A DNA stretch of 8,736 bases from DATCZS01 sp036525795 (GTDB lineage Bacteria > Actinomycetota > Acidimicrobiia > Spongiisociales > ZC4RG35). The DNA lies in the NCBI GenBank assembly GCA_036525795.1, contig DATCZS010000022.1, positions 1-8,736 of the forward strand, in the 5' to 3' direction. Both the position numbers and the translations under genes were made by a program. Shown here piece after piece: positions 1 to 8,171 of the stretch (positions are counted from its first letter, which is position 1; each line of letters starts with the position of its first letter). The notes under the pieces were generated by a model. It was not told the DNA's origin and searched no databases. It was given only the letters and a program-made list of their open reading frames with translations.

Positions 1-12
1 GGCCGCACCTTC

Positions 13-40
13 GAGAGGCGGGCCCACCGGCCCGCCTCTC
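13..40 (-). terminator. Hairpin terminator candidate after smpB
   Basis: A perfect 12-bp inverted repeat (arm GAGAGGCGGGCC, positions 13-24 and 29-40) encloses a 4-nt loop, 8 bp past the smpB stop. A very stable GC stem at this position fits an operon-end terminator. On the minus strand it is not followed by a T-run, so it would be a tail-less hairpin of the kind often proposed in high-GC Actinobacteria, or an RNA-stabilising 3' end. It could also serve a gene arriving from the left on the plus strand, where the flank (TCTGTGTGT) is only mildly T-rich. The stem is directly visible; its function is inferred. Confidence 0.7.
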
Positions 41-48
41 TCTGTGTG

Positions 49-522
49 TCAGTACCGGCGGCGCACCGCCCGCTCCATCTCGCGCTTCTGCTCCCGTTCG
101 CGAATGGCGTGGCGCTTGTCGACGGTTCGGCGGCCCCGGGCCATGCCGAGCTCCACCTTGGCCCGCCCGTCCCGGAAGTAGAGGCGAAGCGGGATCAGCG
201 TCAACCCCTTCTCGGCCAGCTGGCCGGCGATCCGATCGATCTCGCGCCGGTTCAGCAACAGCTTGCGGGTGCGCTCCGGGTCGTGTCCGCCCCCGCGGCT
301 GAACGAGTAGGGGGCGATGTACAGGCCGACCACCCACACCTCGCCGTCCTTGACGTGAGCAAAGGAGTCTTTGATGGTGGCGCGGCCGTCCCTGAGCGAC
401 TTGACCTCTGAGCCCTCGAGCACCATGCCGGCCTCGTAGGTGTCGAGGATCTCGTAGTCGTGGCGCGCCCGCCGGTTGGTGGCCACCGTCCTGGTGTTGG
501 GGTCGACCTTCTTCTTGCTCAT
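49..522 (-). CDS. smpB: SsrA (tmRNA)-binding protein SmpB
   Basis: SmpB binds tmRNA and delivers it to stalled ribosomes for trans-translation. The 157-residue product has the usual family length. It shows the N-terminal block NRRARHDYEI followed by YEAGMVLEGSEVKSLR (residues 29-44), close to the family signature for the tmRNA-binding OB-fold core. It ends in the expected very basic tail (from about residue 130, ending RRRY), which in known SmpB lies in the mRNA channel. The ATG at 520-522 was chosen because it overlaps the TGA of the upstream peptidase gene (ATGA) and gives the family length. The frame stays open much further upstream, but that would run antiparallel to nothing known and through the peptidase gene. 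There is no strong Shine-Dalgarno, so translation is probably coupled. ssrA itself is not in the window; it may lie to the left (inference). Confidence 0.97.
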   Translation of the reverse strand: MSKKKVDPNTRTVATNRRARHDYEILDTYEAGMVLEGSEVKSLRDGRATIKDSFAHVKDGEVWVVGLYIAPYSFSRGGGHDPERTRKLLLNRREIDRIAGQLAEKGLTLIPLRLYFRDGRAKVELGMARGRRTVDKRHAIREREQKREMERAVRRRY

Positions 523-1715
523 CCGCGCAGGTATTTCATGGGGTCGACGGCAGTCCCGTTCTCCCGGGTCTCGAAGTGGAGATGCGGCCCCGTGCAAAAT
601 CCGGTGCACCCGACGTAGCCGATGGTCTCGCCCCGCACGACGTTGGTCCCGGCCGACACGACGAGCCGTGACTGGTGGGCATACAGCGTGGCCAGACCTC
701 CACCGTGATCGATGACCACCGCGTTGCCGTAGCCGCCATACGGTTCGGCCAGGATCACCCGGCCGTCTCCGGCCGCGGAGATCGGCGCTCCCGACGCGGC
801 AGCAATGTCGATGCCGGTGTGGAGTCGCCTCGTCCCGAAGATGGGGTGGATCCGGTACCCGAACGGCGAGGACAACCGGCCCGACACCGGCCATCCGAGC
901 ACCCCCGGCCTGGTTCCGGCGGTGCTCTGCAGCCGGCGCAGTTCGTCCTGGAGCCGGGCGGCATCCGCCTCCAGACCGTCCTTGTGCTCCTCGGCCTGGG
1001 CGATCTGGCTCCGGATCGACGAAAGCAGCCCCTTGACCTGCGCCAGCTCGCTCTCGGCGGTCACCCGCAATTCGTCGAGCCGGGCGGCGTCCGAAGCCAG
1101 CTCGGCCCGCTCGTTGTCGAGCAGCACCAGCAGGTCTGCCGCCTCGACCCGCCGGTCCTCGACGGCGAGGCGCTGACGGTCCTCTTCCCTCCTCAGAAAC
1201 TCGAAAGTGTCGAAGACGTCCTCGGTCTCCGAGGCGACGTCGTCGGCGTAGGCGAGGCCGACCGTGGCAGCAGAGACGTCGTCGAATCCCAGCACCAGAC
1301 TGGTGACGGTGGCCGACGTCGCCTGCATGTACAGCTCGACGGCCTGCATCTGCAGGGTCTCGTGGGCGGCGTGGAGCCTGGTGGTGGTCTCCTCGAGCTG
1401 GCTTTCGATCGACGCCAGCTCGGCGACCAGCGCGGCGTAGCGGGCCTCCTCGTCGGCGATCCGCGCCGCCACCGCATCCACCTTCGCCTGAGCCTCGACG
1501 AACTCGGCGGTGGTGAGATCCAGGCGCTGCTGGGCGGCCGCCAGCTGATCGCCCACCCGCCGGCTCTCGGCGCGGGCGGTGTTGATCTGGGATTCGAGGG
1601 CGCGGATCTCCGTCCTCACCTGCTCGAGTTCGGTCGCCGGGTCGGCTGCCGAGACGGGGATCGCTCCGGCCATCAGCGCCAGGAGCGCCAGCCCGATCGC
1701 CGCTCGCCGGATCAC
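519..1715 (-). CDS. Exported coiled-coil M23 (LytM/EnvC/CwlO-like) peptidoglycan hydrolase
   Basis: A 398-residue secreted cell wall endopeptidase, probably the FtsEX client. Residues 1-23 form a signal peptide (RR start, hydrophobic core, VSA before AD). Residues 25-125 and about 170-265 are heptad-rich Glu/Ala/Leu helices typical of coiled coils. Between them, a segment near 130-165 (SATVTSLVLGFDDVSAATVG) resembles the helical-turn region of EnvC/CwlO/PcsB-type regulators. The C-terminal M23 domain (about 275-395) has H299-xxx-D303, H347 in YAH, and H378-L-H380 in GPHLHFE, so metal ligands and catalytic histidines are all present. A Cys pair (C370, C374) precedes the last motif. The start is GTG at 1713-1715, overlapping the ftsX TGA (GTGA), which fixes it; the SD is weak, suggesting coupling to ftsX. 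The stop overlaps the smpB start. The domain call is firm; the FtsEX partnership is inferred from gene order and architecture. Confidence 0.93.
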   Translation of the reverse strand: MIRRAAIGLALLALMAGAIPVSAADPATELEQVRTEIRALESQINTARAESRRVGDQLAAAQQRLDLTTAEFVEAQAKVDAVAARIADEEARYAALVAELASIESQLEETTTRLHAAHETLQMQAVELYMQATSATVTSLVLGFDDVSAATVGLAYADDVASETEDVFDTFEFLRREEDRQRLAVEDRRVEAADLLVLLDNERAELASDAARLDELRVTAESELAQVKGLLSSIRSQIAQAEEHKDGLEADAARLQDELRRLQSTAGTRPGVLGWPVSGRLSSPFGYRIHPIFGTRRLHTGIDIAAASGAPISAAGDGRVILAEPYGGYGNAVVIDHGGGLATLYAHQSRLVVSAGTNVVRGETIGYVGCTGFCTGPHLHFETRENGTAVDPMKYLRG

Positions 1716-2629
1716 GCCAGACCCGGTTTCGCCCCGCCCTCGGCTTCACGCAGATAGCGGCTCAGCCCGACGAAGGAGCCGATCACACCCGCCAGGGCCC
1801 CGAAGACCAAGAACAGGATTCCCCACTGCAGGAAGAACGAATCTTCGATCGTGAACCGGATCAGCGAGATGGCGTCGTTCAGACCCGCCAGCCAGCGCGA
1901 CAAGATCCAGATGACCAGCACAGACAGCCCGGCGCCGAGCACGCCCTCGATGAGCCCCTCGAGAACGAACGGGACGCGGATGAACCAGTTGGACGCACCG
2001 ACGAGCTTCATGATGGCCACCTCGTCGCGCCGGGCGTAGATCGCCATCCGGATGGTGTTGGCGATCAGGATGACCGCCGACGTTCCCAGCACGAGCGCCA
2101 GTCCCAAACCGACCACGTTGAGGACGTTCGAGAACGACGACAGCGATTCGATCTGCGACCCGAAGCTCCGGACTTCCCGGACGTTCGGATTCGATTGGAG
2201 CCGGAACATCACGTCGCGGTAGAGGTCGATGTCGACCAATTCGATGCGGAAACTGGCCGGGAGAATCGAAGGCTGGATGCTGGCAACCAGGTCGGGGCGA
2301 TCGGCGAACAGCTCCTGGAACTCGACGAAGGCGCCCGCCTTGTCGACGTAGCGGATCCCCTTGACCTCGGACCACGCGGACACCTCGTCGAGCAGCACCA
2401 GCTGGCCCTCGGTGTCGAGCCCTCCCTGCTCGGGATCCTTCAGGAACGCCACCACGTGGGTTCCCTCCTGCCACGCCAGCGTGTTCACCCGGAGGATCTC
2501 GTTGAGCACGAGCGCGCCGAAAGCCAAAGTGAGCGAGAAGAACACCGCGATCACCGCTCCGACCACGACGAGCGCGTTGCGCTGGAGGTTCACCAGCGCC
2601 TCCCGAATGAGGAAGGCGAGCCGGCTCAC
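1712..2629 (-). CDS. ftsX: Cell division protein FtsX
   Basis: Membrane partner of FtsE. The FtsEX complex couples ATP hydrolysis in the cytoplasm to activation of cell wall hydrolases outside. The 305-residue protein has the classic FtsX layout: a cytoplasmic N-terminus (REALVNLQRN), TM1 about 20-43, a large extracellular loop about 44-168, TM2 about 169-193, a cytoplasmic loop with RRDEVAIMKLVGASNWFIR (200-218), TM3 about 223-246 and TM4 about 268-289. The MKLVGAS block is strongly family-typical. The large first loop is where FtsX contacts its coiled-coil hydrolase in characterised systems, and such a hydrolase is encoded directly downstream. The GTG start at 2627-2629 overlaps the ftsE stop and is preceded by a purine-rich SD within the ftsE 3' end. 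The stop overlaps the start of the peptidase gene, so all three are probably co-translated. Confidence 0.97.
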   Translation of the reverse strand: MSRLAFLIREALVNLQRNALVVVGAVIAVFFSLTLAFGALVLNEILRVNTLAWQEGTHVVAFLKDPEQGGLDTEGQLVLLDEVSAWSEVKGIRYVDKAGAFVEFQELFADRPDLVASIQPSILPASFRIELVDIDLYRDVMFRLQSNPNVREVRSFGSQIESLSSFSNVLNVVGLGLALVLGTSAVILIANTIRMAIYARRDEVAIMKLVGASNWFIRVPFVLEGLIEGVLGAGLSVLVIWILSRWLAGLNDAISLIRFTIEDSFFLQWGILFLVFGALAGVIGSFVGLSRYLREAEGGAKPGLA

Positions 2630-3402
2630 TCCTCCTCCCCCCTCTCGGGGTCGGGGCCCGTCCCGGGCAGCGCCTCCGACGCCTCTTCACCGGCCGGGGG
2701 CGGAACGTCCGGGCTCCGCAGCAGGGCCTCGTAGCGGCCCGACCGGTCGTCGCGAACCAACTGTCCTGACTCGATGGCCACCACCCGGCGCTGCATGGCG
2801 TCGACGATGGCATGGTCGTGGGTGGCCATCACCACCGTCGTCCCCGTCCTGTTGATCCGATCGAGCAGCTTCATGATGCCCACCGAGGTGGCGGGGTCGA
2901 GGTTCCCGGTCGGCTCGTCTGCGAGCAGGATCGGCGGCCGGTTGACGAAGGCGCGTGCCACCGACACCCGCTGCTGCTCGCCCCCGGAGAGCTGACGCGG
3001 AAACCGATCCGCCTTGTCGTCGAGCCCGACGAGCTCGAGCACCTGGCTCACCTGGGGGCGGATCACCGACCGGGGCCGGCCGAGCACTTCGAGCGCGAAC
3101 GCCACGTTCTCTCCGACGGTCTTGTTCGGGAGCAGCTTGAAGTCCTGGAACACCGTCCCGATCGACCGGCGCAGGTATGGCACCTTCCAGCGGGGAAGCC
3201 GGGTGATGTCCTTGCCGGCCACCCAGACGGTGCCGCGTGTGATCGGCTCCTGACGGAGCATGAGCCGGATCAGGGTGGACTTGCCCGATCCGGACGGTCC
3301 TACGAGGAACACGAACTCGCCTCTCTGGATGTCGAGGTTGACATCCCGGGCGGCGACCGTGCCTCCTTCGTAGACCTTGGTGACGTTCTCGAGTCGGATC
3401 AC
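2626..3402 (-). CDS. ftsE: Cell division ATP-binding protein FtsE
   Basis: Cytoplasmic ABC-type ATPase that pairs with FtsX at the divisome. The 258-residue sequence contains Walker A GPSGSGKST (35-43), the Q-loop glutamine in FQD (Q86), the ABC signature LSGGEQQR (138-145), Walker B ILLADE (158-163), the D-loop GNLD (166-169) and the switch histidine H195 in ATHDH. LIRLMLRQEPITRGTVWVAG (44-63) and the segment IGTVFQDFKLLPNKTVGENV (81-100) are typical FtsE. Family members are commonly about 220-230 residues; this one carries an extra tail from about residue 230, rich in Pro, Glu and Gly and ending GEEE, probably disordered. The GTG start at 3400-3402 has a GGAG six bases upstream and gives a normal N-terminus (MIRLENVTKVY). 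It appears to head the ftsE-ftsX-peptidase-smpB run. Confidence 0.97.
   Translation of the reverse strand: MIRLENVTKVYEGGTVAARDVNLDIQRGEFVFLVGPSGSGKSTLIRLMLRQEPITRGTVWVAGKDITRLPRWKVPYLRRSIGTVFQDFKLLPNKTVGENVAFALEVLGRPRSVIRPQVSQVLELVGLDDKADRFPRQLSGGEQQRVSVARAFVNRPPILLADEPTGNLDPATSVGIMKLLDRINRTGTTVVMATHDHAIVDAMQRRVVAIESGQLVRDDRSGRYEALLRSPDVPPPAGEEASEALPGTGPDPERGEEE
2630..2640 (-). promoter_or_regulatory. ftsX ribosome binding site embedded in ftsE tail codons
   Basis: On the minus strand this reads GGGGAGGAGGA immediately before the ftsX GTG. The same bases encode the acidic end of FtsE (GEEE), so the tail codons double as a strong polypurine Shine-Dalgarno. The stop and start overlap by 4 bp, which favours near-equal, coupled synthesis of the two subunits. 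The sequence is visible; coupling is inferred. Confidence 0.65.
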
Positions 3403-3408
3403 GTGGTT

Positions 3409-3412
3409 CTCC
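3409..3412 (-). promoter_or_regulatory. Ribosome binding site for ftsE
   Basis: Minus-strand GGAG, followed by AACCAC (6 nt) and then the GTG start. It has good spacing and decides the GTG at 3400-3402 as the ftsE start. Confidence 0.7.
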
Positions 3413-3473
3413 AGCGCGCGGCCAGATCGCGAAATCGATCACGGGCGCGTGGTTGACAAAACCTGGTGCAACG

Positions 3474-3482
3474 AGGGTAACA
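3474..3482 (-). promoter_or_regulatory. Possible extended -10 promoter for ftsE
   Basis: On the minus strand, TGT followed by TACCCT matches an extended -10 (TGN-TANNNT). It would start transcription around 3467, giving a leader of about 65 nt before ftsE. No TTGACA-like -35 sits 17-18 bp upstream, so the assignment rests on the -10 alone. It lies between the heptamer array and ftsE, the only long gap in the gene run, where a new promoter would be expected. Confidence 0.25.
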
Positions 3483-3494
3483 GTCGCACGCGAT

Positions 3495-3513
3495 AGCGCC
3501 GTTGTTTGGCGCT
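3495..3513. other. Small GC inverted repeat between heptamer array and ftsE
   Basis: Perfect 6-bp arms, AGCGCC at 3495-3500 and GGCGCT at 3508-3513, with a 7-nt loop. There is no T-tract on either side. It could be a weak terminator for transcripts leaving prfB through the repeat array, or a protein site near the ftsE promoter region. With arms this short, chance is not excluded. Confidence 0.3.
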
Positions 3514-3526
3514 GCGGCCCGGGCGG

Positions 3527-3617
3527 CACGTCTCACGTCACACGTCGCACGTCTCACGTCTCACGTCACACGCCTCACGTCACACGTCACACGTCTCACG
3601 TCACACGCCTCACGTCA
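3527..3617. repeat. Heptanucleotide tandem repeat, 13 units of CACGTCW
   Basis: Thirteen consecutive 7-bp units run without an indel. In order they are CACGTCT, CACGTCA, CACGTCG, CACGTCT, CACGTCT, CACGTCA, CACGCCT, CACGTCA, CACGTCA, CACGTCT, CACGTCA, CACGCCT, CACGTCA. A degenerate fourteenth (TACGTGG) follows at 3618-3624. Units 4-8 (3548-3582) and units 9-13 (3583-3617) are 35-bp blocks that differ at one base, pointing to a block duplication on top of single-unit expansion. Every unit except the two CACGCCT ones carries a palindromic ACGT. The array is wholly intergenic, starting 36 bp past the prfB stop and ending about 125 bp before ftsE. Because 7 is not a multiple of 3, any reading frame gives a meaningless 7-residue period. 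Function unknown. It resembles the heptameric short tandem repeats described in cyanobacteria only in unit length. Confidence 0.95.
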
Positions 3618-3652
3618 TACGTGGTGACAGGACCGGGACACGGGGACCGGCA

Positions 3653-4780
3653 TCAACCGGCTGCCGCCGCCTGTGCCCTCTCGTGCTGGGCCCGGCGCCA
3701 GCGGAGATAGCCCTCGACCAAGAGGTCGATGTCGCCGTCCAGCACCCCCTGGACGTTGCCGATCTCGACGTCGGTGCGAAGGTCCTTCACCATCTGATAG
3801 GGCTGCAGCACGTACGAGCGGATCTGACGACCCCATCCCGCCTCGGTCTGCTCGCCGCGAATGTCCTGCAGGTGGGCCTGCTGGTCTTCCCGGGCCCGCT
3901 GGGCCAGCTTCGCCTTCAGCATCGACATCGCCCGCACCTTGTTCTGGAGCTGCGAGCGCTCGTTCTGGCACGAGACCACGATCCCCGTCGGGATGTGGGT
4001 GATCCGAACCGCCGAGTCGGTGGTGTTGACGTGCTGTCCTCCGGCCCCCTGAGAGCGATAGGTGTCGATCCGCAGGTCGTCGTCCTTGATGTCGATGTCG
4101 ACGTCGTCCCCCAGGTCGGGCACCACGTCCACTCCGGCGAACGAGGTATGACGGCGGGCGTTGGAGTCGAACGGGCTGATGCGGACGAGGCGGTGGGTCC
4201 CTCGCTCTGCCTCGAGAACGCCATATGCCCTGTCGCCCTTCACGCTCAGCGTGGCGGACTTGATCCCGGCCTCGTCGCCTTCGGTGTACTCGTCGACGGT
4301 GACGGCGAATCCCTTGCCCGTGAGGTAGCGCTCGTACATGCGGAGCAACATCTCGGCCCAGTCCTGGGCGTCCACCCCGCCCGACCCGGCGTACACGGTG
4401 AGGATCGCCGGCGCCTCGTCGTATTCGCCGAAGTACAACGACTCGAGTTCCAGGCGGTCGAGCTCCCGGGAGACCGACTCGAGTTCGACGACGGCCTCGG
4501 CCTTCGACTCGTCGTCGCCGAACCCGATCAGCACCTCGGCGTCTTCGAGCGACTGCTCCAGACCACCAACCAGCTCGAACAGGCTCTCGTGGCGATTCAG
4601 CTTCTGGGAGACCGTCCGCGCCGTGTCCGGATCGTCCCACAGGTCGGGAGACGCCGCCCGGGTTCGGAGTTCGTCGAGCTCCGAAGCCTTCTGGTCGAGG
4701 TCGAGGAACCGGCGCGCCTCGGAGAGCCTCAGAGACAGCGACTCCAGGATGGCGTTCGGGTCGGACGTTTCGAAGCTCAT
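3653..4780 (-). CDS. prfB: Peptide chain release factor 2 (RF2)
   Basis: RF2 recognises UGA and UAA stop codons and triggers peptide release. The 375-residue protein carries the RF2-specific anticodon-like tripeptide S-P-F (202-204, within RISPFDSNARRHTSF) and the catalytic GGQ (247-249, within RSQGAGGQHVNTTDSAVR), so RF2 rather than RF1 is clear. Residues 1-110 are the helical N-terminal domain. In many bacteria prfB needs a +1 frameshift at an in-frame UGA near codon 25; here that region reads RRFLDLDQ in one continuous frame with no stop, so the autoregulatory frameshift is absent. The ATG at 4778-4780 gives a normal N-terminus; upstream there is only a weak GGGATGA. It lies 58 bp after secA, an order known from other Gram-positives. 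The C-terminus ends in an alanine-rich tail (AQAAAAG). Confidence 0.97.
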   Translation of the reverse strand: MSFETSDPNAILESLSLRLSEARRFLDLDQKASELDELRTRAASPDLWDDPDTARTVSQKLNRHESLFELVGGLEQSLEDAEVLIGFGDDESKAEAVVELESVSRELDRLELESLYFGEYDEAPAILTVYAGSGGVDAQDWAEMLLRMYERYLTGKGFAVTVDEYTEGDEAGIKSATLSVKGDRAYGVLEAERGTHRLVRISPFDSNARRHTSFAGVDVVPDLGDDVDIDIKDDDLRIDTYRSQGAGGQHVNTTDSAVRITHIPTGIVVSCQNERSQLQNKVRAMSMLKAKLAQRAREDQQAHLQDIRGEQTEAGWGRQIRSYVLQPYQMVKDLRTDVEIGNVQGVLDGDIDLLVEGYLRWRRAQHERAQAAAAG

Positions 4781-4838
4781 GGGTCAGATCATCCCACGTT
4801 CGTCTCGGGTACCACGACAGGGCATCGACGCCGACGGG

Positions 4839-7454
<2,616 letters not shown>

Positions 7455-7474
7455 GACTACCCCGAGGTTATCGC

Positions 7475-7507
7475 TCCTGCGGAGATGCGCGGCCGATCAC
7501 CGCAGGA
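7475..7507 (-). other. Inverted repeat in the leader of secA
   Basis: Perfect 8-bp arms, TCCTGCGG at 7475-7482 and CCGCAGGA at 7500-7507, are separated by 17 nt that themselves contain CGGCCG. The hairpin lies between the response-regulator stop and the secA ATG, 20 bp before the start. There is no T-tract, so a classical terminator is unlikely; an attenuator, RNA processing site or operator is possible. On the minus strand the 3' arm leads into AGGAG, but this is about 19 nt from the ATG, too far to be a normal SD. The repeat is visible; its role is a guess. Confidence 0.4.
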
Positions 7508-7514
7508 TCCGGCC

Positions 7515-8171
7515 TCAACCGATGGAGATCAGATCCTCGCGCAAGGCGTACATCACCGCCTCGCTCCGCGAGCGGAGACCCAGCTTGTCGAGGATGTTCC
7601 TCACGTGGTTCTTGACCGTGTTCTCCGAGATGAACAACTGCTCGCCGACTTCCTTCGACGTCATGCCTTCGGCGATCAGCTGGAGGACCTCGATCTCCCG
7701 ACCTGTCAGCGCCGGGCGGCGAGACATGCTGATGTCGCGGTGCTTGAGCAGCTGAGCGACCGTGTCGAAGAGCTTGCCGCCCATGGCAGGAGACACCACC
7801 GCGCCCCCGCCGTGGACCTCCTTCAGCCGCCGAACCAGATCGTCCATCGGCGTGTCCTTCACGATGTAGCCGCGCGCTCCGGCCTTGATTGCCTTGAGCA
7901 GATCCTCGCCGGACTCCGAGGAGGTGAGCAGCACGACCCTGGACTTCGGCGACGCAGCGATGATCTTGTCCACGACGTCCAGCCCGGAGATGCCGGGCAT
8001 CAGCACGTCCAAGAGAACGATGTCCGGCGTCCGCTCCCGGCACACCGAGACCGCCGAGAGGGCGTCCGATGCCTGCCCGACGATGTCGAAGCCTTCTGCC
8101 TTGAGTGCGGCGACCAACCCGGCCTGGATCAGCGGGGCGTCATCGACGACGACGATGGAGAGTGTGCTCAT
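7515..8171 (-). CDS. NarL/FixJ-family response regulator
   Basis: A 218-residue DNA-binding response regulator. The receiver domain (about 3-120) has the acidic pair D10-D11, phospho-acceptor D55 (IVLLDVLMPG), the T/S switch position at T83 (LLTSSE) and K105 (GYIVKD), so it appears competent for phosphorylation. The LuxR-type helix-turn-helix (about 155-205) begins LTGREIEVLQLIAEGMTSKE and continues to ISENTVKNHVRNILDKLG, typical of NarL/FixJ. No sensor kinase lies in the window, so its input is unknown. The ATG at 8169-8171 overlaps the hpf TGA (ATGA) and there is no good SD, so it is probably translated by coupling to hpf. The position between hpf and secA suggests a link with stationary phase, ribosome hibernation or secretion stress, but that is inference from context. 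The family call is firm; the regulon cannot be read from sequence. Confidence 0.95.
   Translation of the reverse strand: MSTLSIVVVDDAPLIQAGLVAALKAEGFDIVGQASDALSAVSVCRERTPDIVLLDVLMPGISGLDVVDKIIAASPKSRVVLLTSSESGEDLLKAIKAGARGYIVKDTPMDDLVRRLKEVHGGGAVVSPAMGGKLFDTVAQLLKHRDISMSRRPALTGREIEVLQLIAEGMTSKEVGEQLFISENTVKNHVRNILDKLGLRSRSEAVMYALREDLISIG

Noticed and set aside
1..12. Start of ssrA (tmRNA) downstream of smpB
   Set aside because: The 12 bases past the hairpin do not show a tmRNA-like 5' end, and the window stops there.
49..1749. 566-codon minus-strand frame suggesting an N-terminal extension of SmpB
   Set aside because: The upstream part is a composition-driven shadow (Arg/Gly/Ala-rich) in a different frame of the M23 gene. 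The family length and the ATGA overlap support the ATG at 520-522.
3425..3440. GATCG/CGATC inverted repeat in the ftsE leader
   Set aside because: Five-base arms with a 6-nt loop are expected by chance in this composition.
3453..3483. Perfect TTGACA on the plus strand at 3453-3458 with GTAACA 18 bp downstream, a possible promoter reading into the heptamer array
   Set aside because: The -10 is poor (a TANNNT match would need 19 bp and still lacks the final T), and there is no plus-strand gene for it to serve. It would be interesting only if RNA-seq showed a plus-strand transcript through the repeats.
3527..3617. CRISPR array
   Set aside because: The units are 7 bp and contiguous, with no unique spacers and no cas genes.
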